Positions 1-6,582 of a DNA stretch of 22,186 nt are shown in pieces (position 1 is the first letter of the stretch; every line of letters begins with the position of its first letter). Position numbers and translations under genes: made by a program. Origin of the DNA: an uncultured Gammaproteobacteria bacterium (GTDB taxonomy: Bacteria > Pseudomonadota > Gammaproteobacteria > CAIUAS01). Location of the stretch: NCBI GenBank assembly GCA_903897205.1, contig CAIUAS010000026.1, forward strand, positions 1 through 22,186, in the 5' to 3' direction. Under the pieces are notes generated by a model that worked only from the letters and a program-made list of their open reading frames with translations, made no database searches and was not told where the DNA came from.

Positions 1-334
1 CTTCAATAGTTGTTTTTAAGTTAATAATTAATGCTTGTAGGGTGGGTTTTTCTGTGCCGCGCGCGCTTAAATCTAGCGCTTGAATCAATGGAATACCAGC
101 GTCTAACAGGGTGGCAATTTGACGGCTAAATAAGGTGATGTCGAGTTGGTTAACTCGGTTGGATTTAAAAATAGACTGAGATTTTTTTTTAATATGGGTA
201 GGAAAAATACCTTGTCGTCTTAAATCATTTTTAATGATATTAATATCGGAGGCATGTTGTGCGCCTTTAATGGTTTCACCGCGTCGATTGGTTCCTTCCC
301 AAAGATAGGTATAAAATTTTGCTGGTTTATTCAT
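1..334 (-). CDS. pilC: Type IV pilus inner-membrane platform protein PilC (N-terminal part, cut by window edge)
   Basis: The minus-strand frame from ATG 334-332 stays open to base 1 and gives about 111 residues. It begins MNKPAKFYTYLWEGTNRRGE and continues through LRRQGIFPTHIKKK and LFSRQIATLLDAGIPLIQAL. This is the typical start of the PilC/GspF family: a short N-terminal beta element followed by the first cytoplasmic GspF domain with its F-x-RQ-(I/L)-x-T-L-L-x-AG-I-P signature. PilC is the polytopic inner-membrane platform on which the PilB and PilT ATPases act during pilus assembly and retraction. The gene starts only 5 bases after the pilB stop, so the two are probably co-transcribed in the usual pilB-pilC order; pilD may follow outside the window. 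A run of nine A residues (minus strand, 190-182) encodes Lys-Lys-Lys and is in frame. The family call is firm; the C-terminal membrane domains are not visible. Confidence 0.92.
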   Translation of the reverse strand, partial: MNKPAKFYTYLWEGTNRRGETIKGAQHASDINIIKNDLRRQGIFPTHIKKKSQSIFKSNRVNQLDITLFSRQIATLLDAGIPLIQALDLSARGTEKPTLQALIINLKTTIE

Positions 335-339
335 AAATT

Positions 340-2049
340 TTAATCGGTAGTAACGCTGTTAATTTCAGCAAGGCTAGTAATGCCAAGTCTTACTTTATTT
401 AAACCGGATTCGCGTAAGGTGAGCATGCCATGACTGCGCGCGCAGGCTAATAAATCTAAGGCGTTACCGCCGCGCATAATTAAATCACTTATATTTTCGG
501 TGACGTATAACACTTCAAAAATTCCAATCCGTCCTTTATAACCCTGGGTGCAGTGCTCGCAGCCTTTGGGCCCGTAAAGTATTAAATGTGCTGTCTCAGC
601 TGCGCTAAAGCCTTCTTTTAATAAAATTGGTTGAGGTATGCTTAATTTAATTTTGCAGTGCTCACATAAGCAACGTGCTAAACGTTGTGCAATAATTAAA
701 ACGAGGGAGGTTGCAATATTATACTGAGGCACGCCCATATTAATAAGGCGCACCAAACTCTCGGCGGCACTATTCGTATGTAAAGTGGATAAAACTAAAT
801 GGCCCGTTTGAGCGGCTTTAATGGCTATTTCCGCCGTTGTTAAATCGCGAATTTCACCAACCATGATTACGTCAGGATCTTGGCGCAAAAAAGCGCGCAA
901 AGCGGTGGAAAAAGTCAAACCCGCTTTAGGGTTAATGTTGACTTGATTAATGCCTTCTAAATAAATTTCGACTGGATCTTCAACGGAAGAAATATTAATT
1001 GCTTCTGTATTTAATAAATTAAGTGCAGCATAGAGAGTAATGGTTTTACCGCTACCAGTGGGCCCTGTGACTAACACCATTCCTTGCGGTTTATTAATGG
1101 CTTTTAAAAACCATGTTTTTTGAGCGTCGTCAAACCCTAGATTGCCAATAGTTAAAATGTTATGGCTGGGATCTAGAATCCGAATAACTATTTTTTCACC
1201 GTTAACAATGGGGCAGCTATTTACGCGAAAATCAATGGTTCGTTGTTTAGATAAAACCATTTTGAAACGACCATCTTGCGGAATGCGCCGTTCTGAGATA
1301 TCCATTTGCGCTATGATCTTAATGCGCGCTGTAATGCGATTAGCTAAATTCACAGGAGGATTTGCTATGGTGTATAAAATGCCATCAATGCGGTAACGGA
1401 TCCGATAATTATTTTCATAAGGTTCTAGGTGAATGTCGGAAGCGTTTTGATTAATAGCGTCTAAGACAATTTTATTAACATATCTGACGATGGGGGCATC
1501 ATCTATGTCAGAATCTATGTCAGATGAATTAATAGGATCGGTAGCTGCTTCGGTGGTAATGGCTAATTGATCTAAAGCAGAGTCAGTTAAGTCGCCTAAA
1601 GCAGCGGTTTCTTGCGCGGTTAAGAGTTGTTCTATGAGTATAGTTAACTTATCGATTTCAACTAAAATAGTTTGTGGCGATAGACCGGTATTAAATTTAA
1701 ACTCATCTAAGCCAGCTTGATTGGTGGGATCGGCCGTAGCAATAAATAGATATTTCCCTTTGTGTAATAAGGGCAGCATTTGATGTTTGTGAATTAATTT
1801 TTCATTTAAAAATTTGGAAGGAAGCATTGTTAAATCTAAAGCGCTTAAATCAAACAAGGCCAAGCCTAAATCTTGTGATACCGCATTGGCAAGTTTGGCG
1901 GGATTTACAAGTTTTTCCCGGATTAAATAGCTGATAAAAGGCATTTGCTGTGATTTGGAATCCTCGACCGCCGCTTGCGCTGTTTTAGCGTCTAATGAGC
2001 CCTCTTGTATCAAGCGAAACGCTAAACCGTTAGGCGGTATCCCTTGCAT
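340..2049 (-). CDS. pilB: Type IV pilus assembly ATPase PilB
   Basis: This is the cytoplasmic hexameric ATPase that powers pilus extension by driving PilC. The protein has 569 residues, normal for PilB. Residues about 10-145 form the MshEN/GspE N-terminal domain. An acidic linker (about 170-184, Asp/Ser-rich) leads to the motor. The Asp box is near 205-223 (DIHLEPYENNYRIRYRIDG), Walker A GPTGSGKT near 329-336, the degenerate Walker B with VGEIRD near 397-402, and the His box TGHLVLSTLHTN near 415-426. A four-cysteine zinc site is present (CLCEHC at about 460-465 and CEHC at about 497-500), which favours PilB/GspE over the retraction ATPase PilT. A Shine-Dalgarno AAGGA lies just before the ATG at 2049. 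The downstream pilC neighbour supports PilB rather than type II secretion GspE. No convincing sigma-54 promoter was found upstream. Confidence 0.95.
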   Translation of the reverse strand: MQGIPPNGLAFRLIQEGSLDAKTAQAAVEDSKSQQMPFISYLIREKLVNPAKLANAVSQDLGLALFDLSALDLTMLPSKFLNEKLIHKHQMLPLLHKGKYLFIATADPTNQAGLDEFKFNTGLSPQTILVEIDKLTILIEQLLTAQETAALGDLTDSALDQLAITTEAATDPINSSDIDSDIDDAPIVRYVNKIVLDAINQNASDIHLEPYENNYRIRYRIDGILYTIANPPVNLANRITARIKIIAQMDISERRIPQDGRFKMVLSKQRTIDFRVNSCPIVNGEKIVIRILDPSHNILTIGNLGFDDAQKTWFLKAINKPQGMVLVTGPTGSGKTITLYAALNLLNTEAINISSVEDPVEIYLEGINQVNINPKAGLTFSTALRAFLRQDPDVIMVGEIRDLTTAEIAIKAAQTGHLVLSTLHTNSAAESLVRLINMGVPQYNIATSLVLIIAQRLARCLCEHCKIKLSIPQPILLKEGFSAAETAHLILYGPKGCEHCTQGYKGRIGIFEVLYVTENISDLIMRGGNALDLLACARSHGMLTLRESGLNKVRLGITSLAEINSVTTD

Positions 2050-2233
2050 ATTTTCCTTGTTTGTATTTTTTCATGTTTGATAATAATGAGTATATCTATA
2101 AGTATTTGAGAGTGCTAGCTATTGGTGAATAAAGACTTACAAACTTTTTTATCCTGTTGCCGGGATAATAACGGTATGATTTTAGAGCTAGTTAAAATAA
2201 AATACTTAATCTTATTTGCTAGAATATTTATTG

Positions 2234-2977
2234 ATGATAAATAATAATTGGGTTTTATGGAATGAATTTTCACCACTAAAAACAGATGAAGTGCATGTAT
2301 GGTGTGCTGATTTAGTATTGCCAGAAGAAAAAATTGAACAGTTATTTAATTTACTCAGTGCTGACGAGCGCCAGCGCGCCCAACGTTTTTATTTTCCACG
2401 TGATCGCGCACGCTTTATTGCGGCGCGTGCAATATTGCGCAAATTATTAAGCCAATATAGTCAAATATCCGCAGAGCAGTTGCAATTCCAGTATAATGCA
2501 CATGGTAAACCAGAATTAATACAAGCGCCTAATTTGCAATTTAATCTTTCCCATGCCAATACCAAAGCGCTTATAGCGGTTACTTACGCCCCAACGGTGG
2601 GAGTTGATGTGGAATATTGTGAGAAGGAATTAGATATAGAGGGCATTGCCGAACGGTTTTTTACAGCCAATGAATATCAAATTATTAAAAACCTAACAGG
2701 CAGTGCTAAAAAACAAGCCTTTTTTACCGGCTGGGTACGCAAAGAAGCTTTTTTAAAAGCGTTGGGTGAGGGATTGGCTTATTCGTTGGCAAAAGTAGAG
2801 GTCACGTTGTTGCCACATGAACCAGCTCGTATTATTGCTTTATACGATGCGGCACAATCGTCTGCGGATTGGTCTATGTTTGTGTTGCCTAAAATAACAG
2901 GTTATGCAGCGGCATTGGTTGTTAAACAGGCAGCTTTAAAGGTGATAACCAGGCAATGGGATTTTTGCATGGGGTGA
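2234..2977 (+). CDS. Sfp/Gsp-type 4'-phosphopantetheinyl transferase
   Basis: The product transfers the phosphopantetheine arm of CoA onto a serine of carrier proteins. From ATG 2234 it has 247 residues, the two-domain pseudodimer size of the Sfp class (AcpS is about half as long). The N-terminal half carries the basic RDRARFIAARAILR segment and HGKPEL. The metal-binding GVDVE is at about residues 123-127 and the WVRKEAFLKALGEGL motif at about 167-181, so the Mg-binding Asp/Glu and the catalytic Glu and Lys residues are present. The frame extends six codons upstream to a TTG at 2216, but neither start has a clear ribosome site; the ATG is preferred. It is transcribed away from pilB and ends 15 bases before the stop of the convergent repressor gene. 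No polyketide or peptide synthetase is in the window, so the carrier-protein substrate is unknown. Confidence 0.9.
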   Translation: MINNNWVLWNEFSPLKTDEVHVWCADLVLPEEKIEQLFNLLSADERQRAQRFYFPRDRARFIAARAILRKLLSQYSQISAEQLQFQYNAHGKPELIQAPNLQFNLSHANTKALIAVTYAPTVGVDVEYCEKELDIEGIAERFFTANEYQIIKNLTGSAKKQAFFTGWVRKEAFLKALGEGLAYSLAKVEVTLLPHEPARIIALYDAAQSSADWSMFVLPKITGYAAALVVKQAALKVITRQWDFCMG

Positions 2978-2991
2978 GTGTTTAGTTAAGT

Positions 2992-3657
2992 TTACTTAAA
3001 CTCCATCAACATTAATTTTATTATTGCACAAATCGTTCCTTGGGGCGTTAGTTCAATAACAGGATAGCGTGGATTGAGTGGTTTAAGATAACGTTTGCTG
3101 CCATCAACGACTAATTGCCTAAACATAAGGCTGTTTTCATTTGTTATTTTGGCCAGCACATAAGCACCATTGCGGGCAGATTGATCGGTGTCAGCCACGA
3201 TAGTGCAGCCGTGCGGAAAGCTATTACCACTGGGCGCTTCCATCATATCGCCTTCCACTTTAACGGCAAAAGCTTGTGGGCTAACGGGTAGGTTTGTGAT
3301 GAGGCTGTTGGGGAAGGTTTTGGTGGTGAATTCCTCTGGGTTGCGAAGCCACTGCTCAGCTTCTGACCAACTAATGCAAGGTAGTTGAAAAGAGCTGCGT
3401 CTTAACGGGTTAGCACTGTAAATACCGCTCGTTTCTTGAATATCAAAGTGATCTTGATCAAGCCACCCCATGGGTTTATCAAATGTTTTTTCAACGTGGG
3501 AGGCAAAGCGGTCGCCGATGTTTTTAACGGGATTTGTGCCAATAAGATGGCTGATTTGACTTTGAGTTTTTCCTAGATACTTAGCTAATTGAGTCACGCC
3601 GCCGATGGCTCGAGCAAGAGCGCGTAGATTTTTACGGCGGATATCTTTAACGTTCAT
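2992..3657 (-). CDS. CI/LexA-like HTH repressor with a degenerate S24 peptidase domain
   Basis: From ATG 3657 the protein has 221 residues (a TTG at 3675 would add six). Residues about 20-41 form an XRE/Cro-type helix-turn-helix (VTQLAKYLGKTQSQISHLIG). Residues about 90-221 match the LexA/CI S24 fold: the SWSEAEQW and FAVKVEGDMMEAP region, then GCTIVAD, NGAYVLAKI and YLKPLNPRYP. In self-cleaving members the motif is G-D-S-M with a nucleophilic Ser and a later Lys in the F-K-(K/R)-L strand. Here these positions read Met138 (GDMME) and Arg180 (MFRQL), and the protein contains no Ala-Gly or Cys-Gly dipeptide to cut. It should therefore dimerise and bind DNA but not cleave itself. It may be a domesticated phage-type repressor; no other phage gene is nearby. 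It is divergent from coq7 across about 210 bases that hold dyad sequences. Confidence 0.85.
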   Translation of the reverse strand: MNVKDIRRKNLRALARAIGGVTQLAKYLGKTQSQISHLIGTNPVKNIGDRFASHVEKTFDKPMGWLDQDHFDIQETSGIYSANPLRRSSFQLPCISWSEAEQWLRNPEEFTTKTFPNSLITNLPVSPQAFAVKVEGDMMEAPSGNSFPHGCTIVADTDQSARNGAYVLAKITNENSLMFRQLVVDGSKRYLKPLNPRYPVIELTPQGTICAIIKLMLMEFK

Positions 3658-3742
3658 ATGAGTTAAGTTGCTCAAATCTAGGCAAAATTAATTGATTGAT
3701 TTATTTACCATTTTGGACAATGACTGCGGCTAGCATAGCGGA

Positions 3743-3757
3743 TAATAGTAGCTATTA
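3743..3757. promoter_or_regulatory. Candidate operator dyad between the repressor gene and coq7
   Basis: TAATAG-TAG-CTATTA is a perfect inverted repeat with 6-bp arms and a 3-bp centre. A second dyad, TAGTA-GCTAT-TACTA, overlaps it at 3746-3760. The hexamer GGTAAA also occurs at 3768-3773 and 3782-3787, and inverted at 3704-3709. CI-type repressors commonly bind such dyads in front of their own gene. Binding here is an inference; short dyads in AT-rich DNA can arise by chance. Confidence 0.3.
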
Positions 3758-3797
3758 CTAGTTTTTGGGTAAACAAAATTAGGTAAATTAATTTCAG

Positions 3798-3824
3798 AGC
3801 GCTTAATTATGAAGCGCTGTTTTT
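3798..3824 (+). terminator. Terminator-like hairpin in the coq7 leader
   Basis: AGCGCTT (3798-3804) pairs perfectly with AAGCGCT (3812-3818) across a 7-base loop, followed by G and five T residues (3820-3824). This is an intrinsic-terminator shape on the plus strand, ending 46 bases before the coq7 ATG. No complete gene precedes it on that strand, so it either ends a short leader or small-RNA transcript, or attenuates coq7. It lacks a T tract on the minus strand. Confidence 0.45.
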
Positions 3825-3870
3825 ATGTCATAATAAGGCCGTGTTCGATTAAATATTCTAAGAAGGTTCT

Positions 3871-4524
3871 ATGCGCAATAGCTTACGACAGTATTCTTTA
3901 TTTGATAAATGTTTAATTAACCTAGACCAAATGTTAAAAACATTATTACCTGAGCGGCAACTGGTCGGTACTAATCCTAGTCCAGCAAAAGACTGTCCTG
4001 ACGTTAATTTTACCCCCAAAGAGCAACGCTATATTGCCGGATTAATGCGGATCAATCATACCGGAGAAGTGTGCGCGCAGGCGCTCTATCAAGGCCAGGC
4101 ATTAACTGCGCGTTCAGCTGCCATTAAAGTAAAATTTGAGCAGGCGGCCAAAGAAGAAGGGGATCATTTAGCCTGGTGTGCACAGCGCCTTACCGAGTTA
4201 AATAGCCGCCCTAGTTTTTTAAATCCGCTATGGTATATGGGATCGTTGGCCATGGGCGTAACGGCAGGTTTAATCAGCGATCAGGTGAATTTAGGGTTTT
4301 TAGCAGAAACAGAGCGCCAAGTAGAGCAACACTTGACGGAACATTTGCAGAAATTGCCGACTACCGATCAGAAGAGCCGTAAAATTCTTGAAAAAATGCG
4401 CGAAGATGAACAACGTCACGCTATGACAGCTATTCAAGCAGGCGCCAGCGAATTACCTCTCCCTATCAAAGGATTAATGCGTTGCATGTCTAAGCTAATG
4501 AAAAGTACTACTTTTTGGGTTTAA
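3871..4524 (+). CDS. coq7: Coq7-type 3-demethoxyubiquinol 3-hydroxylase (di-iron)
   Basis: The enzyme hydroxylates the benzoquinone ring at C6 in the penultimate oxygen-dependent part of ubiquinone synthesis and is membrane-associated. It has 217 residues, the usual bacterial Coq7 length. The ferritin-like di-iron ligands are visible: Glu66 (RINHTGE), Glu96-x-x-His99 (KEEGDH), Glu146 or Glu148 (FLAETERQVE), and Glu180-x-x-His183 (EDEQRH). The C-terminal GASELPLPIKGLMRCMSK segment with terminal FWV is also typical. A good ribosome site AGAAGG lies 4 bases before the ATG. Its presence implies aerobic respiration, and suggests this organism uses the Coq7 type rather than the flavin enzyme UbiF for this step. 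It is divergent from the repressor gene and appears monocistronic, ending before a strong hairpin. Confidence 0.95.
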   Translation: MRNSLRQYSLFDKCLINLDQMLKTLLPERQLVGTNPSPAKDCPDVNFTPKEQRYIAGLMRINHTGEVCAQALYQGQALTARSAAIKVKFEQAAKEEGDHLAWCAQRLTELNSRPSFLNPLWYMGSLAMGVTAGLISDQVNLGFLAETERQVEQHLTEHLQKLPTTDQKSRKILEKMREDEQRHAMTAIQAGASELPLPIKGLMRCMSKLMKSTTFWV

Positions 4525-4578
4525 TTGTTAATTATCTGCTGAGAGTAGGTGGCTTTTCTATCACGATATTTTTTTCAA

Positions 4579-4617
4579 GGACAGCAAAATATAAATAGCT
4601 CTTATATTTTGCTGTCC
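4579..4617. terminator. Perfect 16-bp inverted repeat between the coq7 and gap ends (probable bidirectional terminator)
   Basis: The arm at 4579-4594 (GGACAGCAAAATATAA) is the exact reverse complement of 4602-4617, with a 7-base loop ATAGCTC. It sits between the convergent stops of coq7 and gap, where a shared terminator is expected. There is no canonical T tract directly after the stem on either strand; a seven-T run lies before it on the plus strand. So the function is inferred from position and stem strength. Confidence 0.6.
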
Positions 4618-4630
4618 CATTCAAACGATA

Positions 4631-5641
4631 TTAACGCGCTTTCATCCAAGCAGTCGTTACATCTAACATTCGGTTAGAAAATCCCCATTCATTATCATAC
4701 CAAGCGAGCACTTTCACTAAGCTGCCAATGACTTTAGTTTGGGTGGCGTCAAAAATGGAAGACGCTGGATTGTGGTTGAAATCGATCGAAACTAAGGGGT
4801 CTTCATTATAGGCTAAAACTTCTTTTAACTCACCTTGGGAAGCTTCTTTGAGGATTTGATTAATTTCAGCCACATTGGTTTCGCGTTTAGCGTGAAAGGT
4901 TAAATCGACGACAGAAACATTAATGGTAGGAACGCGCATGGCAAAGCCATCTAACATGCCGGTTAATTCTGGTAATACTAAGCCAATGGCTGCCGCTGCT
5001 CCTGTTTTCGTTGGTATCATCGAGTGAGTGGCAGAGCGGGCGCGGTGTAAATCACTATGATAAGAATCCACTAATACTTGATCGTTGGTATAGGCATGGA
5101 TGGTGGTCATTAAGCCATTTACTAAGCCTAATTTTTCATGTAAAGGTTTAACAATGGGAGCTAAACAGTTGGTTGTGCAAGATGCATTAGAGATAATGGT
5201 GTCGGTTGCTTTTAAGCTTTGATGGTTAACGCCATAAACAATGGTTGCATCTACCTCTTTACCGGCGGGTGCGGAAATTAGCACTTTTTTTGCGCCAGCC
5301 GCTAAATGCATAGAGGCTTTTTCACGGTTAGCAAATAAGCCGGTACATTCAAATACGACATCAACTCCCAGGGCGCCCCAAGGTAGATTTTGCGGATTGC
5401 GCTCTGCAACCACGCGGATGCGATCGCCGTTTACAATAAGGGAATCGCCTTCAACTTGCACGGTGCCAGGAAATTTACCATGCGTAGTATCATAACGGGT
5501 TAGGTGGGCATTAGTTTCTACGTTTCCTAAATCATTAATCGCGACAATCTGGATATCTTGCTTGCCCTTGCATTCATAAAGTGCGCGTAAGATATTACGG
5601 CCAATGCGGCCATAGCCATTAATTGCTACTTTAATTGTCAT
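4631..5641 (-). CDS. gap: Glyceraldehyde-3-phosphate dehydrogenase
   Basis: The enzyme oxidises glyceraldehyde 3-phosphate to 1,3-bisphosphoglycerate in central glycolysis or gluconeogenesis, in the cytosol. The product has 336 residues from ATG 5641. The Rossmann motif INGYGRIGRN is at 7-16, Asp37 (AINDLG) favours NAD over NADP, the catalytic Cys155 lies in SNASCTTNC and His182 in TTIHAYTND; WYDNEWGFSNRMLD closes the family pattern. An in-frame ATG four codons upstream (5653) exists, but GGGGA is well placed for the 5641 start, which also matches family N-termini. The related Epd (erythrose-4-phosphate dehydrogenase) was considered; the HAYTNDQ segment fits Gap better. Unlike in many relatives, pgk and pyk are not adjacent. 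Confidence 0.93.
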   Translation of the reverse strand: MTIKVAINGYGRIGRNILRALYECKGKQDIQIVAINDLGNVETNAHLTRYDTTHGKFPGTVQVEGDSLIVNGDRIRVVAERNPQNLPWGALGVDVVFECTGLFANREKASMHLAAGAKKVLISAPAGKEVDATIVYGVNHQSLKATDTIISNASCTTNCLAPIVKPLHEKLGLVNGLMTTIHAYTNDQVLVDSYHSDLHRARSATHSMIPTKTGAAAAIGLVLPELTGMLDGFAMRVPTINVSVVDLTFHAKRETNVAEINQILKEASQGELKEVLAYNEDPLVSIDFNHNPASSIFDATQTKVIGSLVKVLAWYDNEWGFSNRMLDVTTAWMKAR

Positions 5642-5673
5642 GTCATTCCCCATTAATAATTTAAATTTCGTGA

Positions 5674-5702
5674 ATTGTAGCAGAGACTCTGCTTTGATTA
5701 AA
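5674..5702 (-). promoter_or_regulatory. Probable gap promoter with a palindrome in its spacer
   Basis: On the minus strand a -10 TACAAT (5679-5674) lies 17 bases from a weak -35 TTTAAT (5702-5697), giving a leader of about 25 bases before the gap ATG. Most of the spacer is a perfect palindrome with 7-bp arms, AGCAGAG-A-CTCTGCT (5679-5693, as read on the plus strand), a plausible operator. The promoter call rests on hexamer matches only. Confidence 0.45.
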
Positions 5703-5748
5703 TGAGAGAATGGGTATCTTGTGACTTTTTATTAATTATAAAATAACA

Positions 5749-6582
5749 ATGATGAATGATACCTGGCAACCTGATTTTATCTCACAATTACCTTTGTTTG
5801 AGCTACTAACCGATGCCTATAATGGCGCTTGGCAAGCAAAAATGGAGTGGCCTACGATTGCTGATTATAATCAGCACGCGGCTGAGTATGCCAAAAAGAT
5901 TAATAATTGTAATGGCTCGCCCATCCGCTTTATTCGACAAGTGACTAAAAGTCAGGAATTTATTTATAGCTATGAACCTAGTGTTTATTTACGAGGTGAG
6001 GTGTTAACACGGCTGAATAACTGGCATGATTTTTTTAATATGTTGGTGTGGCTAACTTTTCCAAAAATTAAAGCGGCGTTTAATCATTGGCAATACCATC
6101 ATATAAAACAACGTACGGTAATACAAAAAACCAGAACGCCTGTTGAAAATATTTTAACGCACTTAGATGAAAATGGCGTAATTGTAGTCAGTAGTGATGA
6201 AACTTTATTGGAATTATTAAGGGGACAACATTGGCAAGAATTATTCTGGCAACGTCGCGAGTGTGTCAAAACAAAAATGCAATTTTTAATAACCGGACAT
6301 GCTTTATATGAGAAAGGCTTAAAGCCCTATCTTGGTATGACGGGGAGCGGGCTGCTTTTTAAAGTATCGGATAGGTTTTTTAAGCAGTCTTTATCGCAAA
6401 AAATTAATGAAGTTGACTGCTTAGTCAGTGAGAATTTAATGCAGCACAAGGCGGTGGCTGCACACACTAAGTTAGTGCCGGTACCGATTTTAGGAATTCC
6501 TGCTTGGTGGCCAGCGAATGCAGCGTTAGATTTTTATAAAAATACGCAATATTTTCGAGCTAAAAAGGATTTGTCAAAATGA
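5749..6582 (+). CDS. DUF3025 domain protein
   Basis: The protein has 277 residues with no signal peptide or membrane segment, so it is probably cytosolic. It matches the DUF3025 family, which is of unknown function: residues about 75-112 carry the hallmark YEPSVYLRGEVLTRLNNWHD followed by FFNMLVWLTFPKIKAAFN, and the C-terminal PVPILGIPAWWPAN block is also typical. Two ATG codons in a row occur at 5749 and 5752; no strong ribosome site decides between them. It is the first of five same-strand genes and its stop overlaps the adenylate cyclase start in an ATGA arrangement (6579-6582), a sign of translational coupling. I know of no established biochemical role; the context gives only a link to cAMP signalling and lipoate synthesis genes by co-transcription. 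Confidence 0.82.
   Translation: MMNDTWQPDFISQLPLFELLTDAYNGAWQAKMEWPTIADYNQHAAEYAKKINNCNGSPIRFIRQVTKSQEFIYSYEPSVYLRGEVLTRLNNWHDFFNMLVWLTFPKIKAAFNHWQYHHIKQRTVIQKTRTPVENILTHLDENGVIVVSSDETLLELLRGQHWQELFWQRRECVKTKMQFLITGHALYEKGLKPYLGMTGSGLLFKVSDRFFKQSLSQKINEVDCLVSENLMQHKAVAAHTKLVPVPILGIPAWWPANAALDFYKNTQYFRAKKDLSK

Noticed and set aside
181..190. Nine-base homopolymer in pilC as a phase-variation switch
   Set aside because: The tract encodes in-frame Lys codons and nine A/T bases are common in AT-rich genes; there is no repeat-length evidence.
2150..2167. TATCC...GGATA hairpin upstream of the phosphopantetheinyl transferase as a riboswitch or terminator
   Set aside because: The stem is only five base pairs with no T tract and no further structure; likely chance.
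2050..2233. Sigma-54 pilus-type promoter in the pilB upstream region
   Set aside because: No GG-N10-GC core with the usual flanks was found on the minus strand, and sigma-70 matches were also poor.
2992..3657. Prophage or genomic island around the CI-like repressor
   Set aside because: No integrase, excisionase, att-like repeat or other phage gene lies nearby; both neighbours are ordinary chromosomal genes.
4631..5641. Epd (erythrose-4-phosphate dehydrogenase) instead of Gap
   Set aside because: The HAYTNDQ segment after the catalytic region and the overall pattern fit Gap; Epd normally shows a different segment there.
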